A stretch of 64,000 nucleotides of DNA from Spirodela intermedia. Lineage: Eukaryota; Streptophyta; Magnoliopsida; Alismatales; Araceae. Below the pieces are notes generated by a model that was given only the letters and a program-made list of their open reading frames with translations, did not search any database and was not told where the DNA came from. Of the stretch, positions 21,011 to 32,752 are shown in pieces. A program made the position numbers and the translations under genes. Within the stretch, counting starts at the first letter, position 1. Every line of letters starts with the position of its first letter. The stretch is from positions 1,851,501 to 1,915,500 of the forward strand of contig LR746267.1 of NCBI GenBank assembly GCA_902729315.2. Direction: 5' to 3'.

Positions 21011-22640
21011 ATGCCCATACTTACCGTTTTGAAGAAGGGTTGGAATTTGTTGAATTTGCACACTCAGAAGAGCTTGGTGCACTCCAGGGGACTCTGTGTA
21101 CCAGGTTACCATTATGTCTTCTATTGGATGCTGAGAACGGGAATACAAGCTGAGTTCAGGGGCTCTTACAGGAAATGGCATTTCCCAGATTTGATCCCAC
21201 ATGCTTAGATCTGCCAGGAAATGTTACCTGTAAGTGCTTGGACAACCTTCGTGCCATCGCATAACCTAATTTTTGTCAATTGTCAGTCTAACGATGTAAT
21301 TTCTGATATTTTTGGCGTACACCTTGTGATATTGATTCAATCTGTGGCTTAATAGTAAGGAACTCACTGTTAATAGAGACACTACAGTAAACAATGGCAT
21401 GAGCAATGGCCTAGGCAATCCTTGTTGAAGGAAGACCTCTTGAACCTCGCTCGATAGTGTTTGTGATAAAAGCCCAGGGTTAATCACCATAGCACTATGG
21501 ATGATACCTTTCCTTTCATGAGAAGAAAATGTGGTGAAATAAGCATCATTAAATGGTAGCTGAACCTGTAGGCAGTGAATCAAATCATTTTATAGTCTTT
21601 CCTATCATATATTTTGATGCCTAAAACCAAAAAGGCGTCCCATTTTGGGCTCTTTTCTTTCCCAGCATATCATAAGATTGACGTCCTTGAAAATCAGTAC
21701 TCCTCACAACCCAGAGAACAGGTAGGACTCTCGGATTATGTCTTGGGGCAAATGCTTTTGATACATTCTTCAATTGCATCTCATATTTTCTAGATTGCCC
21801 CAGGCTTCTCTATTAGTCTTTCAGCCTAGGGCAGGAAGATGATGAGTTGACACCATGGCCTTTTGACTAGCCTGAACTGCTTGCTCGCCTTTTGACACCA
21901 TGATGAGCAAAACATTCTTATTTGCTCATTTTAATTATTTTTTAAGTCTATAAATAACTAATAATGTTAAATTAAGAATACTAGATCCAGTGACTTTAAT
22001 ACGTCATCATACAGTTATTTGAGGGTTATTTAATTCTGCTGATTTATTTCATGAGCTGCCTCCAGAAGGGACATTAATGGTCTACAGCGACCTGTGAACC
22101 ATGTATAATTATGTCAGTGAATGAGCCTGAGCAATTCGATACTATGTATTTGAATTAAACTTCATGATGCATGTATGATCTCCCCGGATTCCACATCTAG
22201 TCCTCTTTCCCCCTACAATCTATAGACATAAATATTGATGTCCTGTCATATTGCTTTGAAGGATGGGCATTTAGATTGTTGGCATCGTCACCCGAAGACT
22301 ATTTATTCTGCCAAGATCCAGAAATGCCTGATGTGAGGAAGGATTAGATTACGGGGTGCTCTCGCAGATGGTAATGTCCTGAAAGTTTTTCTCTTCACAC
22401 AATCGACAGAATTTTTCGTAACTTGTAACTTTCATTTTCAGTTAATTATATACTACTCACTGGGCAATAGCAACAAGCCGACCATATCCTCGACAGTTAA
22501 ATGCCTAATGTAGATTCAATGGAGATGAATTGGATCTCTTTATAAAGATTTAGAAGGGGCATTAGAGCACGCAGAAGAATTGAGTTGCTAGCACTGAGTT
22601 GGGTGGTTCAATTGCTGAAATAGGTGTATTTTATTCCTTT
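21011..22640. other. 3' flank of the PPR ORF, duplicated in unit D
   Basis: The sequence after the stop codon is colinear by eye with about 26571-28500, downstream of PPR relic 3. The match shows that PPR C-terminal end, flank, TTGGGCC block and minus-strand MiAMP1 gene were duplicated as one unit. No gene is supported in the flank itself. Confidence 0.65.
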
Positions 22641-22679
22641 CTTTAAGAACTGATTCGAAAATATATTGATATGATATAA

Positions 22680-23040
22680 TAATTTAGGCATTATGATTTG
22701 AATATTTCATGTTGAATAATAGTGTGTAATATTTTTGTCTTTTGTCTTGATTTATTCCAGTTCAAAAGAAATGTAATTGATGTAATTACTGGGCCAAGAT
22801 TTTAACTGAAATTTATTTTAATATTGGGCCTAATTTAAGTTGAAATTGATTTTTGTATTGGCCTGGATTCAAGTTTAAATGGATTTAATTTTCGGGCCTG
22901 AATTTTTTTGATTATTGGGCCTTATATTTTAGTCGTACTGGATCCACGGTAAATGGGTGCCATTAAAACAATTACTGAACAACAATTTATTTCTCGGGTC
23001 CATAAAGATCCGTAAATAAGCAACTACTGTACTATTTAAT
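22680..23040 (+). repeat. Dispersed TTGGGCC-type repeat block, copy 2 of 4
   Basis: The block has the same organisation as at 1210-1560, with repeated ATT(A)TTGGGCC units and then GGGTCCATAAAGATCCG. It sits on the 3' side of minus-strand copy C. Confidence 0.6.
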
Positions 23041-23226
23041 ATTAAATTGTCCCTCTTTTTAAATGCTCTTTTGTTCTCTGTTACTGAATTCAATGTCTCA
23101 TATTCTTTAATATTAAATTCTCCCTCTTATTCTGCGCTGTCTTATTCTTTAGTATGGATACCTTTCTTTCTCAATACGGTTTATCGTTATATTAATTTTC
23201 ATATATCTCTCTCTCTTATTACATTA

Positions 23227-23230
<4 letters not shown>

Positions 23231-23266
<36 letters not shown>

Positions 23267-23272
23267 GCTACA
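23231..23272 (+). repeat. (TC)n microsatellite
   Basis: An uninterrupted TC run of about 21 units. A shorter homologous tract lies at 30554-30571, and a CT-rich degenerate tract lies at the same relative place in unit A near 1620-1650. Confidence 0.9.
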
Positions 23273-24417
23273 AAAATAAGTGTGGAAATTGTTACATCGT
23301 TTGCAACTGCGACCAGTCCCTGGCAATTATTATCGCTTGACTTGAAACTAAAACTTGTACAAAATCCAGAATATTTTATGCTACAGTTAATGCCTTTGAA
23401 TGTATCCAGGATTATTTCTCTATTTCTTAAATATGGTGTTTTCAGTGTACCTTTGCTTGATTTAGTTATAAAATTTCCGTCTTCATATTAGAATGTTGTC
23501 CATCACTCTCCACAAGGAAAGTAAAACGAAAGCTGCGATGGTCAGTAACAGAAGCTAATCATTGACTAGAGAACTAAATGAATCTTCACAAGGTTTTCTT
23601 TGACTCAGTGGACCATATGATAGATTACCTACAGATTTTACTTGGTCTATTTCAAAATATTAATAGACATTCTTCAATATTCTTTTGCATCGTTTAATTT
23701 TTTAGTCGGGCATAGATGTAGGTATCCTCCTGCTCTCATGTATTGTATGTCCACTTGTTGAAATATCCTTCACATGCGATAACACAATAAACCCTGGGCT
23801 TTTATAACGGTTAAATATTAGGATAACACAAGAAGCCGTCTATCTTTCTGTGTAGTGATCTTGTCCCCCTTATTTAATCCCACAGTAACGAACAGAAAAC
23901 CCATGTCAAGGAAAATAGAAAACGTATCTTTCGCCACGATTGCTCTGTAATAATTCATATATTCGTTAATTCTCGTTGGTCAGGTGAAACGTGTATTCTT
24001 TTCCTTTCTCTTTATTGGTCATTCTTAATTGTACAGTGAATTTCCCTTCAGGTTGCCTTAATGAACTTAATGGCATTAACGACGATTACAGGACAGATCG
24101 TATGGAAATGTATATCCAGGCAAATATCTGTAGCTCTTTACGTGTGTACGCATGTTTGAGATGGGACAGATTGCTTGGACTGGATTGCTCAGAATAGCCC
24201 TTAGAATCGAAGAAGAAAGAGTGATTTCCTGTACCGAAGACCATGCCAAAGCTTTGGATGTCGCGTCGACACCTAGTGATTTCGTTTGGACAGAAAGTAC
24301 GTTTATTCAGCACAAGAAGGCTGCCGTGCTCCTTTATTTTATAGGATTTATTTATGGGGGCCCATTACTACACGATCAGAGCACTAACCGGAAGCCAGTT
24401 CCGTAGACACCTCAGGG
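23273..24417. other. 3' flank of copy C
   Basis: This non-coding flank is shared with units A and E. TTTATT at 24302-24307 gives AATAAA on the minus strand, about 110 bases past the stop of copy C. Confidence 0.6.
24302..24307 (-). terminator. Polyadenylation signal of copy C
   Basis: Minus-strand AATAAA in the context GTGCTGAATAAACGTAC. It is conserved in the 3' flanks of copies A, B and E and lies 111-116 bases beyond the stop codon of copy C. Confidence 0.55.
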
Positions 24418-24741
24418 CTAGCATATTAGGCGGATGCTTCTGGATGGGAAGGGGGGGAAGCAACGCCTGCGGTTGCTGGCGACGGTGATGAAGGGGACTT
24501 GGCAGTTGAACCGAGGGTAGAACCTGGCGACTTGGCCCCCGAAGTAGTTGAAGAAGTAGCCCCTGTAGACGGGGCCGAAATTGTAGCACACACCGCATGA
24601 CCCACGTATGGGTACCCTGCAGAGCGGCGCCCGGTAAAGCGTTAGGGTGCTGGCTGACGCGGGGCCAACTGCGGCGGCTGCGATAAGTAACAGGAGAATG
24701 TCAGCTGCCGCGGCGACCGGGGTCTTCCTGTGGGTGGCCAT
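24418..24741 (-). CDS. MiAMP1-like secreted antimicrobial peptide (copy C), Arg-only cationic
   Basis: This intact frame encodes 107 residues from the ATG at 24741. Residues 1-30 are a signal peptide (MATHRKTPVAAAADILLLLI, then a GPASA end), with cleavage expected before STLTLYRAP. The 77-residue mature part has six Cys at 11, 19, 22, 50, 64 and 77. The first three are spaced C-x7-C-x2-C, unlike the C-x9-C-x-C of the plus-strand genes. A GYFFNYFGGQVARFY strand replaces GGYHFVFTEGQKARLY. By count the mature part contains 11 Arg, no Lys and no acidic residue. The frame stays open for 65 codons further upstream, but the TATA box lies inside that stretch, which makes this ATG the start. Antimicrobial function is inferred from the fold family. 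Confidence 0.9.
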   Translation of the reverse strand: MATHRKTPVAAAADILLLLIAAAAVGPASASTLTLYRAPLCRVPIRGSCGVCYNFGPVYRGYFFNYFGGQVARFYPRFNCQVPFITVASNRRRCFPPFPSRSIRLIC

Positions 24742-24852
24742 ATCCTTCACGGGGCCACGGCCGGACTCGAGAATCTGAGGATCGGGGCACGTCAGGAGGG
24801 GTTGCTCGTCGAGCGATGATGAGCTGCTGTCACCCGTGCCCGATCCATGCTG

Positions 24853-24858
24853 TTTATA
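24853..24858 (-). promoter_or_regulatory. TATA box of copy C
   Basis: Minus-strand TATAAA in the context GTACTATAAACAGCATGGATC, 112 bases upstream of the ATG. It is identical in copy D and near-identical in copy E, and mutated in dead copies A and B. Confidence 0.7.
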
Positions 24859-25634
24859 GTACGCGAATCGTTCAAAGTGTCGACGGATTTCGCCATCAGT
24901 GGTAGACGTGAATAGTAGGACACTCGTTAGTCTCATTTAACGTTTGGCGAACAGGTCATTGTATCATTTTATCGCTGACCTTTTCGTCCGCTCCCATCAC
25001 CCAGAAGATACGGAGCCCAAGGAAGGATTGAAATGTTTGTCACGCTGCTCGTGGAAAGTCGTTCATTATTCCCTTCCAGTCCTCACATCCGCTTGTGCCC
25101 TCCTATTTTAGGTACATTCAAGTACGGAGGATTTCATAGTGTAATTTTTTTAGAAGTAATGCGATTCGACTCTGAGGTTACTATGGCGGTGGTCTCCCCG
25201 TCTCTAGTTACCTATTTTCGTCCTAGTCTCCTGTTTCTTATAGTAGCGAAAATCTTTGACGTCCGTAACAGCGATAAATGGTACAGAAACTTGTGGGCAA
25301 TAAATAGGCAGCAACAGTCGATGCCGGTGCAACAACCCGTATTAAAGGGTTATTGACTTCATTATAACCTTCTAACTGGCTCAAATCATGACATATTTGA
25401 AGTACCTCGCGATTTCCTTCCGTAATATCGTCAACGCCATCGAAACGATAGGCAGCTGGCTGTTACTTACCGTTCCGAGCTCGTTTGTTACCCCCTCCCA
25501 AGCTCTTCTGATCCTTTCGTGTGGAGCGGATCCGCACCGCTAGCAGTTGGTTGAGCGGATACGCTGAAGACCTGCGGATCAAGCAACGAATCGGCGGATA
25601 AACGGGGAAGCGCTGGGATGGCTCTCCCATCTAA
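24859..25634. other. 5' flank of copy C
   Basis: The flank carries the conserved order promoter, CCTCACATCCGCTTGTGCCC block, AATAAATAGGCAGCAACAGTCGATG signature (25299-25352) and GACTTCATTATAACC module (25356-25475). It then changes into the PPR relic near 25635. No coding region is supported. Confidence 0.6.
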
Positions 25635-26570
25635 ATGAAGATCAGGGGCATCCTCCAGATCAGGTTGGCTGCGCTGCTCTCAGCCATGGGCTCGTTAATT
25701 TAGGAAAGATTCAGGGGGAAGATGATGGATTGAGGCATGGCGCCCAATGCAGTTGGTCACTGGACTCCGCACGAAGAGGATGGTCCCTGCTGCAAGGGAT
25801 CAGTTGGTAGAGATGTTGAACCTCAACATCCTCCCGGATGAGTTCATCTATGCCGCACTCCTCGATTGGTTTGTCAGGATCAGTGACCTCACTGAGGCAA
25901 GAAGACTATTCTGCCCCTTGTTGGGGTACTAGCCACTACGTCCCTCTCACATGGTAAGAGATCCCTGAGGAGCGGCCCAAATGGTCTCTTGGGGACTGTT
26001 AACCTGTCAACTGACAGCGGCTCAGAACTGTGAAATGCGGTGGTTGGCCTGTTATCACCGGAACAGAGTGAAGAGGAACAGAAGCTTTCGGGTCGTCAAG
26101 GCTTAGGACCTAATGGATGAACTAGAGATGGTCAACTTAGGGAACACAACAGAAAAGTCGACGCCTTATAAGAGACCACCATTACCTGAAATAAGTTAGA
26201 GTCCCCACCGGAATCCTGAAGATTAGCGTTCTATTACCTCTCAATGGGCTTTTCCATGCTGCTTCCTGCCTTTCAACTGTCGGTGACAATGGGCTTTATG
26301 GGCATATGGGCTCCTTGCTGTTTGAGAAGCTCAGAAGCATGATTGCAGATGGTAGGGATCCCTGGTTGGCTGCTTATAATTCCATCCTTTTGTTTCTCTG
26401 CCCGCATCGGATACTCAGGTCTGCACTGGAGCTGAGGGATAAGATGCAGGCCAAGGGCTGTGCGATGGATGCTTCTTCACGGTTTTTGTGTGGATGGTTT
26501 TCTTGCTTTTAATTTTCAGCGGCATCTGCTTGAAGATCTCAAGTCTGAGAAACGGTTGAATTACGGGTAA
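25635..26570 (+). pseudogene. PPR protein pseudogene, C-terminal part (relic 3)
   Basis: Two blocks match the ORF at 19457-21010. The block at 25640-25925 covers GHPPDRVACGAL to SEARRLF and contains frame breaks. The block at 26225-26570 covers YLLNGL to SLFEDLKSEKGLNYG and contains GSLLFEKLRSMIADG and FLCPHRILRSALELRDKMQ. The roughly 470 bases that should encode four or more repeats are replaced by about 300 unrelated bases. The end also has a deletion after CAMDA. It is the unit-D counterpart of the long PPR ORF and is not functional. Confidence 0.85.
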
Positions 26571-28504
26571 ATAACCATACTTACCACTTTGAAGAAGGGT
26601 TGACATTGGTTGAACTCACTCAGAAGAGATTGGTGCACTCCAGGGGACTGTCTCCCAGATTTCCATTAAGTCCTCAATTGGATCCTGAGGACTGGAATAA
26701 AGGCTGAGTTCAGAGGCTCTTACAGGACATGGCATTTCCCCGTTTTGATCTCGCATGCTTAGATCTGCCAGGGGATGTTACCTATAAGTGCTTGAACAAC
26801 CTTTGTGGTATCTCATAACCTAATCTTTGTCAACTGCATGTCTAACCAGGTAATTTCTGACACTTTTTGCGTACACCTTGTGATTTTATTTCCAGCTGTG
26901 GGTTAATAGGAAGGAACTCACTGTTATTGAGGCATTATGGTAAAAAGTTGCATGAACCATAGAAGATATTGTTGCGAAGGAGTTATTGATGGAACAATGA
27001 TTCAATTTAGCTTTGGCAATTCTTGTTGACAGAAGATCTCTTGTATCTAACTTGATAGTTTTTCAGCGGCTGCCATCAAGTAGTAGGAAAGTGCCTCTTC
27101 ATCCATATCAGGATTGCTCTTCATCAAGTAGCAGCTGTCGATTTGTATTCTGTTTTCCTGATTTGACTTAAAACTTTTCTGATAGAACCCTGGGTTAACC
27201 GCCATAGCTCAATGAATGATACATTTCCTTTCTTGATAAGAAAATGTGCTAGAATACACATCATTAAGCGGCAGCTAAAACTGCAGGCAAGGAAGCCCAT
27301 CATTTTTAGTCTTTCGTATCTTCCATTTTGAACCCTAAAACCAAAGAGAGAGTCATTTTGGACTCTTTTCTTTCCCCGGATATCATAACATTGACATCCT
27401 TGAAGACCAGCACTCCAAATTCTGAAAACAGATTGGGCTCTAGGATTATGCCTTAGGGCAAATGCTTTTATACATACTTCACTTGGATCTTATACTTTCT
27501 AAAATTTCCTGGGCTTCTCTATTTGTGTTTCAGCCTAGAGCAGGGGGATGTTGAGGTGTCACATTGGCCATTTTACTTGCCAGAATTTCTTGCTTGAATA
27601 GGCAACTGAGCTCTCTCCTCCACGCATTTGCCTCACTCTGAAGGGCATTCTAGCATGTAGTTATGTAACACATTTGTAACCCTAGAAGTTTTTATTATGA
27701 TTAAAATCCTGACTGAATTCATCTGCTACACTCTTGCAAAGCATTCCTTTTTCCTCATTTTAATTGTTCATAACGTACATAAAATCTTACGTTTAATTAT
27801 TTATTCAATCTATAAATAACTAATTATCTGAAGTAAAAGAATACTAGAGCCAATGACTTTAGTACGTTGGCGTGCATGTATTTCTCATTAATTAGGTATT
27901 TGAAGGTTATTTAATTGTGCTGATTTATTTTATAACTTGTCTCGAGAAGGGACGTTAATGGCTTCCAGCGACCTGTGAACCATGTATAATTTATGTGGGC
28001 GAATGAACCTGATAAATTCGATACTATGTATTTTACTTTAATCTTCATGATGCTTGTATAACCTCGCCTGACTTCACATCTACTTCTCCCGCCCCCTAAA
28101 ATCTGCGGATATAAATTTTGATGTGCTGTCATATTTCTTCGAAGGATGGGACTTTAGATTGTTGGCATCGTCACCTGAAGATTATTTTTTCTGCGAAGAT
28201 CCAGAATTACCTGATATGAGGAAGGATGAGAGCCGGGGGTGCTCTCAGAGAAGGTAACGTGCTTAAAAATTTTCTCTTCATGGAGTTGACAGAATTTTTC
28301 CCAGCATGTACCTTTCATTTTCAGTTCATGATATAGTACTCACGAGGCAACAGCAGGCAAGCCATAGCTTGAACCGTTATTGTAATGGATTCAAAGGAGA
28401 TGAATTAGCTCTATTTTTAAAAATTCAGAAGAGTCATAAGAGCGCGGAGGAGAATTCAGTTTCTGGCTCTTAGTTCGGCAGTTACATAGCTCAACTGGTT
28501 GTAC
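26571..28504. other. 3' flank of PPR relic 3, duplicated from the 21.0-22.6 kb flank
   Basis: The sequence is colinear with 21011-22640 and contains several insertions, for example about 26950-27180. It has no supported gene. Confidence 0.6.
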
Positions 28505-28933
28505 TTTAGTCTTTCGTTTAAGTATTGATTTGAAAAGTATATTAATATGAAAGTCATCAATATCTCTACTTAATTTTAAGATGATATAATAATTTAGGCA
28601 TGAAAATTTGAATATTTCATATTGAATAATAGTGTGGATTATTTTTGTATTTGTCTTGGTTTATTTCAGTCTAACAGAAATTTAATTGATGTAATTATTG
28701 GGTCTGAATTTAATTTGAAATTGATTTTATTGTTGGGCTGATTGAAGTTTAAATTGATTTTATTATTGGTCTGTATTGAAGTTTAAATGGATTTAGATTT
28801 CGGGCCTCAATTTACTGCAGCTGTAGTTGGCTTTGAAGCCGGGGGGACCCTTTTATGGATTGAACAAACTTATTTGATTATTGGGCCTTATTTTTAGGCG
28901 TATTTGATCCAAGGTAAATGGGTCTTATTAAAG
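28505..28933 (+). repeat. TTGGGCC-type repeat block, copy 3, abutting copy D
   Basis: The block matches the one at 29970-30370 from its first base (TTTCGTTTAAGTATTGATTTG). It includes a short private insertion (about 28820-28868, GC-rich) and runs directly into the 3' end of the copy D coding sequence. The usual 1.4-kb flank is missing. Confidence 0.65.
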
Positions 28934-29233
28934 TTATTGGCAGGGGGTCCGGCAGCAGCGGATGTTCCGGCGGATGAGGTCGTAGGGACCTTGGCAGTTG
29001 AACCGAGGGTAGAACCTGGCGACTTGGCCCCCGAAGTAGTTGAAGAAGTAGCCTTTGTAGACGGGGCCGATGTTGTAGCACACACCGCATGACCCACGTA
29101 TGGTTACCCTGCAGCCGAGCAACCAGTAAAGGGTTAGGGTGCTGGCTGAAGCCAGGCCAACGGCGGCGGCTCCGATAAGCAACAGGAGAATGGCAGCTGC
29201 CACGGCGGCCGGGGTTTTCCTGTGGGTGGCCAT
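28934..29233 (-). pseudogene. MiAMP1-like gene truncated at its 3' end (copy D)
   Basis: From the ATG at 29233 the frame gives 99 residues: a signal peptide almost identical to that of copy C, then a mature region with Cys at 11, 19, 22 and 50, an adjacent Cys pair (63, 64) and Cys 68. It then ends PCQ-stop inside repeat DNA. Paralogue E continues for about ten more residues to the final conserved Cys, which is absent here. The deletion joins codon 99 directly to the TTGGGCC repeat, and no AATAAA follows at the normal place. The promoter, including TATAAA at 29345-29350, is intact, so a transcript is possible. The product would lack one of the three core disulfides. It is most likely a recent pseudogene. 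Confidence 0.8.
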
Positions 29234-29344
29234 ATCCTTCACGGGGCCACGGCCGGACTCGAGAATCTGAGGATGGTGGCACGTCAGGAGGGGTTGCTCG
29301 TCGAGCGATGATGAGCTGCTGTCCCCCGTGCCCGATCCGTGCTG

Positions 29345-29350
29345 TTTATA
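29345..29350 (-). promoter_or_regulatory. TATA box of truncated copy D
   Basis: Minus-strand TATAAA in the same CTATAAACAGC context as in copy C, 112 bases upstream of the ATG at 29233. Confidence 0.6.
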
Positions 29351-29954
29351 GTACGCGAATCGTTGAAAGTGTCGACGGATTTCGCCATCAGGGGTAGACG
29401 TGAATAGTAGGACACTCGTTAGTCTCATTTAACGTTTGGCGAACAAGTCATTGTATCATTTTCTCGCTGACCTTTTCGTCCCATCACCCAGAAGATACGG
29501 AGCCCAAGGAAGGATTGAAATGTTTGCCACGCTGCTCGTGGAAAGTCGTTCATTATTCCCTTCCAGTCCTCACATTTGCTTGTGCCCTCCTATTTTGGGT
29601 ACGTTCAAGTACGGAGGATTTCATAGTGTAATCTTTTTAGAAGTAATGCGATTCGACTCTGAGGTTACTGTGGCGGTGGTCTCCCCGTCTCCAGTTACCT
29701 ATTTTCGTCCTAGTCTCCTGTTTCTTATAGTAGCGAAAATCATTGACGTCCGTAACTACAATAAATGGTACAGAAACTTATGGGCAATAAATAAGCAGCA
29801 ACAGTCGATACCGGTGCAACAACCCGTATGAAAGGTTATTGACTTCATTATAACTTTCTAACTCGCTCAAATCATGCCATATTCGAAGTACCTCGCGATT
29901 TCCTTCCGTAATATCTTCAACGCCATCGAAACGATAGGCAGCTGGCTGTCACTT

Positions 29955-30370
29955 AGTCCTTTCGTTTAAGTATTGATTTGAAAAGGATATTAACCTGAAA
30001 ATCAGAAATATCTTTACTTAATTTTAAGATGATATAATAATTTAGCCATTAAGTTTTGAATATTTCATATTGAATAATAGTGTGAAATATTTTTGTATTT
30101 CGTCTTGGTTTATTTCAGTTTAACAGAAATGTAATTGATGTAATTATTGGGCTTGAATTGAATTTGAAACTGATTTTATTGTTGGGCCTGATAGAAGTTG
30201 AAATTGGTTTTATTATTGGCCTGAATATATTGTGTGCTTATTTGATTATAGGGCGATATATTTAAGACGTATTGAGCCGAAGCTAACTGGGTCTCCTTAA
30301 AACCATCACGAAACCAACGTATTTCTCGAGCTCATACCAATCCGTAAATTAAGCACCCGAAATAAAAATG
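29955..30370 (+). repeat. TTGGGCC-type repeat block, copy 4
   Basis: The block starts abruptly at 29955 inside the GACTTCATTATAAC module of unit D, at the point where TCACTTA joins GTCCTTTCGTTTAAG. It then follows the same path as 28505 onward. The junction is what unequal crossing-over between units would leave. Confidence 0.65.
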
Positions 30371-32422
30371 TTATTATTTATTATTGAATTATCCCTCTTT
30401 TTAAATGCTTACTTATCTTCTAATATTTTATTCTCTATCTTCTTAAATGCTCCCATTTTATTTAATATTAAATTCTCCCTTTTATTCAGAGCTCTCTTAT
30501 TCTTTTGCATGAATATTTATTCTTATCTCTCTCTCTCTCTTATTAAATTAATAATCTCTCTCTCTCTCTCTAGCTACCAAAAAACGTGTGGACATTATCA
30601 CTTGGTTTGCACCTGCCAATAGTCCTAGGCAGTTATTATCGCATGACTTGAACCTAAAACTTGTACAAAATGCCGTATATTTTATGCAATAGTTAATGCC
30701 TTTGTACATATCCAGGATTATTAGTATGTTTATGAAATATGGCACTTTTAGTGTACCTTTGCTTGATTTAATTATAAACTCTCTGTATTCATATTAGAAT
30801 GTTATCAATCACTCTGTACGAGGAAAGTAAAATGAAAGCTGTGATGGTCAGTGACAGAAGCTAATCGTTTCACTAGAGAACTAAATGGCCCTTCACAAGA
30901 TTTCTTTGACTCAGTGGACCGTAAGATATATTACCTGCAGATTTTACGTGGTCTATTTCAATATGTTAAGTAGACATTCTTCAATATCCGTTTGCATCGT
31001 TTTAAGTTTTTGCTTCGGCATAGACGTAGATATCCGCCTCCTCTCAGGTATTGTGTCCTCTTGTTTAAATATTCTTCACATGTGATAACAGAATAAACCG
31101 GGTTTTCTATAATGGTTAAATAATGGGATAACACGAAAAGATGTCTGTCTTTTTACGCGGTGATCTTGCCCCCCTTTTTAATCCCACCAGTAACGAACAG
31201 AAAGCCCTGTCAAGGAAATAGAAAAAGTATCTTTTACCATGATAGTTCTGTAATAATTCATATTTTCGTTAATTCTCCTTGGATTGGTACAAGGTGTAAA
31301 TTTGAAATATTAAACTCAATATTAAATAATGGTAAACTAGAAATGAAAACCCCTTTATTATATTTATTCTCTTTTGTTCTCTATTGCATTGGCTGAAAAA
31401 TAATATCTTATTTTGGAATCAAAGAAAGAGATTGAAAATTTTATTATTGAATTAAACTTTTCCTTTTTGGGGAAAGGAGTAGGAGTTTATTCCTATTCTT
31501 GTCCTTTCTCTTTAATGTCTCTGTTAAGTTTACATTGAATTCCTCATGAACTCAAACAGGATGTTGACTTGTCTATTTCCTGTTCTCAGCGGTTGTCCTT
31601 CTGTGCGGGAAACAAGATGAAGATGCTAAACACTGACTTGCCTCGGAGTGATGCACCGGCTCGTGGCTTTAATTGTCGCTAAGCCAGCAAGTACTTAGTA
31701 ATAAAATCTCCTTCTATTCCTTTGTTTCTTTTGTTTTGTGGATCTTGAATTCCCTGCCTCATCAACTTCCCCAGAAAACTGTTCTGAATCAAAAGTGGTA
31801 GGGTAAAACCCTGAGCCCTCTCCATCTTTCACATATTCTTCCCAGCTTTCCTATTTCGGTATGTTTACTGTTGAAAAGGCGTTGTTCTACAATGTTGAAG
31901 TGAGCTCGATTCTAGTGTTACTGTTGAAAAGGCCATGCTTCAAAAACTACTACGCGGGAACCAAACATTAAATGATGCAACTTCGATAAGAAATTTACTT
32001 TATCATCTATGATAAGAAGCTATACTTTAATGGATAGCTGTTTACTTGTAGCAACGTGCCACTTGAACGTCAAACCATTGAATATCTGCGCTAAATTCCG
32101 TCCACGTCAGATTGACACGATGACTTTAATGGAAGTAAATACGATCACTGGAAAGATCAAATGGAAATGTATATCCAGGCAAGTATCTGTAGCTTTTTAA
32201 GTGTTTGAGCGTGTTTGAGATGGGGAAGAATGATTGGACGAGACTGGTCAGAATAAACCTTAGAATCGAAGAAGAAAGAGTGATTTCCTGTACCGAAGAC
32301 GATGCCAAAGCTTTGGATGTCGCGTTGACACCTAGTGATTTCGTTTGGACAGAAAGTACGTTTATTCAGCACAAGAAGGCTGCCGTGCTCCTTTCTAACT
32401 GGAAGCCAGTTTAGTAGACAGC
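30371..32422. other. 3' flank of copy E
   Basis: The flank is shared with units A and C, including a CT tract (30526-30571). A segment of about 215 bases (31283-31498) is absent from the equivalent place in unit C (near 23970) and looks like a small insertion. The minus-strand AATAAA lies at 32361-32366. About 70 bases present in the other units are deleted near 32395. No gene is supported. Confidence 0.55.
32361..32366 (-). terminator. Polyadenylation signal of copy E
   Basis: Minus-strand AATAAA in the conserved context GTGCTGAATAAACGTAC, 57-62 bases beyond the stop codon. Confidence 0.5.
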
Positions 32423-32752
32423 TCACGGGTAGCATGGTATGAAAAGGCTTTTATATCGGCAGGGGGTCTTGCAGCAGCGGATGTTCCAGCGGATGAGGTC
32501 GTAGCGGCCTTGGCAGTTGAACCCGTCGTAGAACATGGCGGCCTGGCCCCCGTAGTAGTAGAAGTAGTGGCCTTTGAAGACGTGGCCGATGTTGTAGCAC
32601 ACACCACATGACGCAGGTTTGTGTTGAATGCAACCCTGCTTAAGGTGAAGCGTTAGGGCGCTGGCTGACGCCGAGGCAAGGGCGCCGGCTGCGATAAACA
32701 AGAGGAGAACGCCAGCTGCCGCGCCGACCGGGGTCTTCATGGCGGTAGCCAT
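32423..32752 (-). CDS. MiAMP1-like secreted peptide with eight cysteines (copy E)
   Basis: This intact frame encodes 109 residues from the ATG at 32752. The signal peptide runs over residues 1-30 (MATAMKTPVGAAAGVLLLFI, then SASA), and the mature peptide starts SALTLHLK. Mature Cys fall at 11, 19, 22, 50, 63, 64, 68 and 77. Six fit the minus-strand class, one of the 63/64 pair is extra, and Cys 68 is extra too, which could allow a fourth disulfide. The peptide also has two residues (YP) after the final Cys. The strand GHYFYYYGGQAAMFY is very aromatic. By count the net charge is about +7, with four His in addition. The TATA box is at 32864-32870. Truncated copy D shares the CC-x3-C pattern, so the extra cysteines arose before D and E separated or were spread by conversion. 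The fold family is clear; function is inferred. Confidence 0.88.
   Translation of the reverse strand: MATAMKTPVGAAAGVLLLFIAAGALASASASALTLHLKQGCIQHKPASCGVCYNIGHVFKGHYFYYYGGQAAMFYDGFNCQGRYDLIRWNIRCCKTPCRYKSLFIPCYP

Noticed and set aside
24742-24936. 65-codon upstream extension of the copy C frame, also open in copy D
   Set aside because: The TATA box lies inside it, and the extension would bury the signal peptide. It is promoter and leader DNA that happens to stay open.
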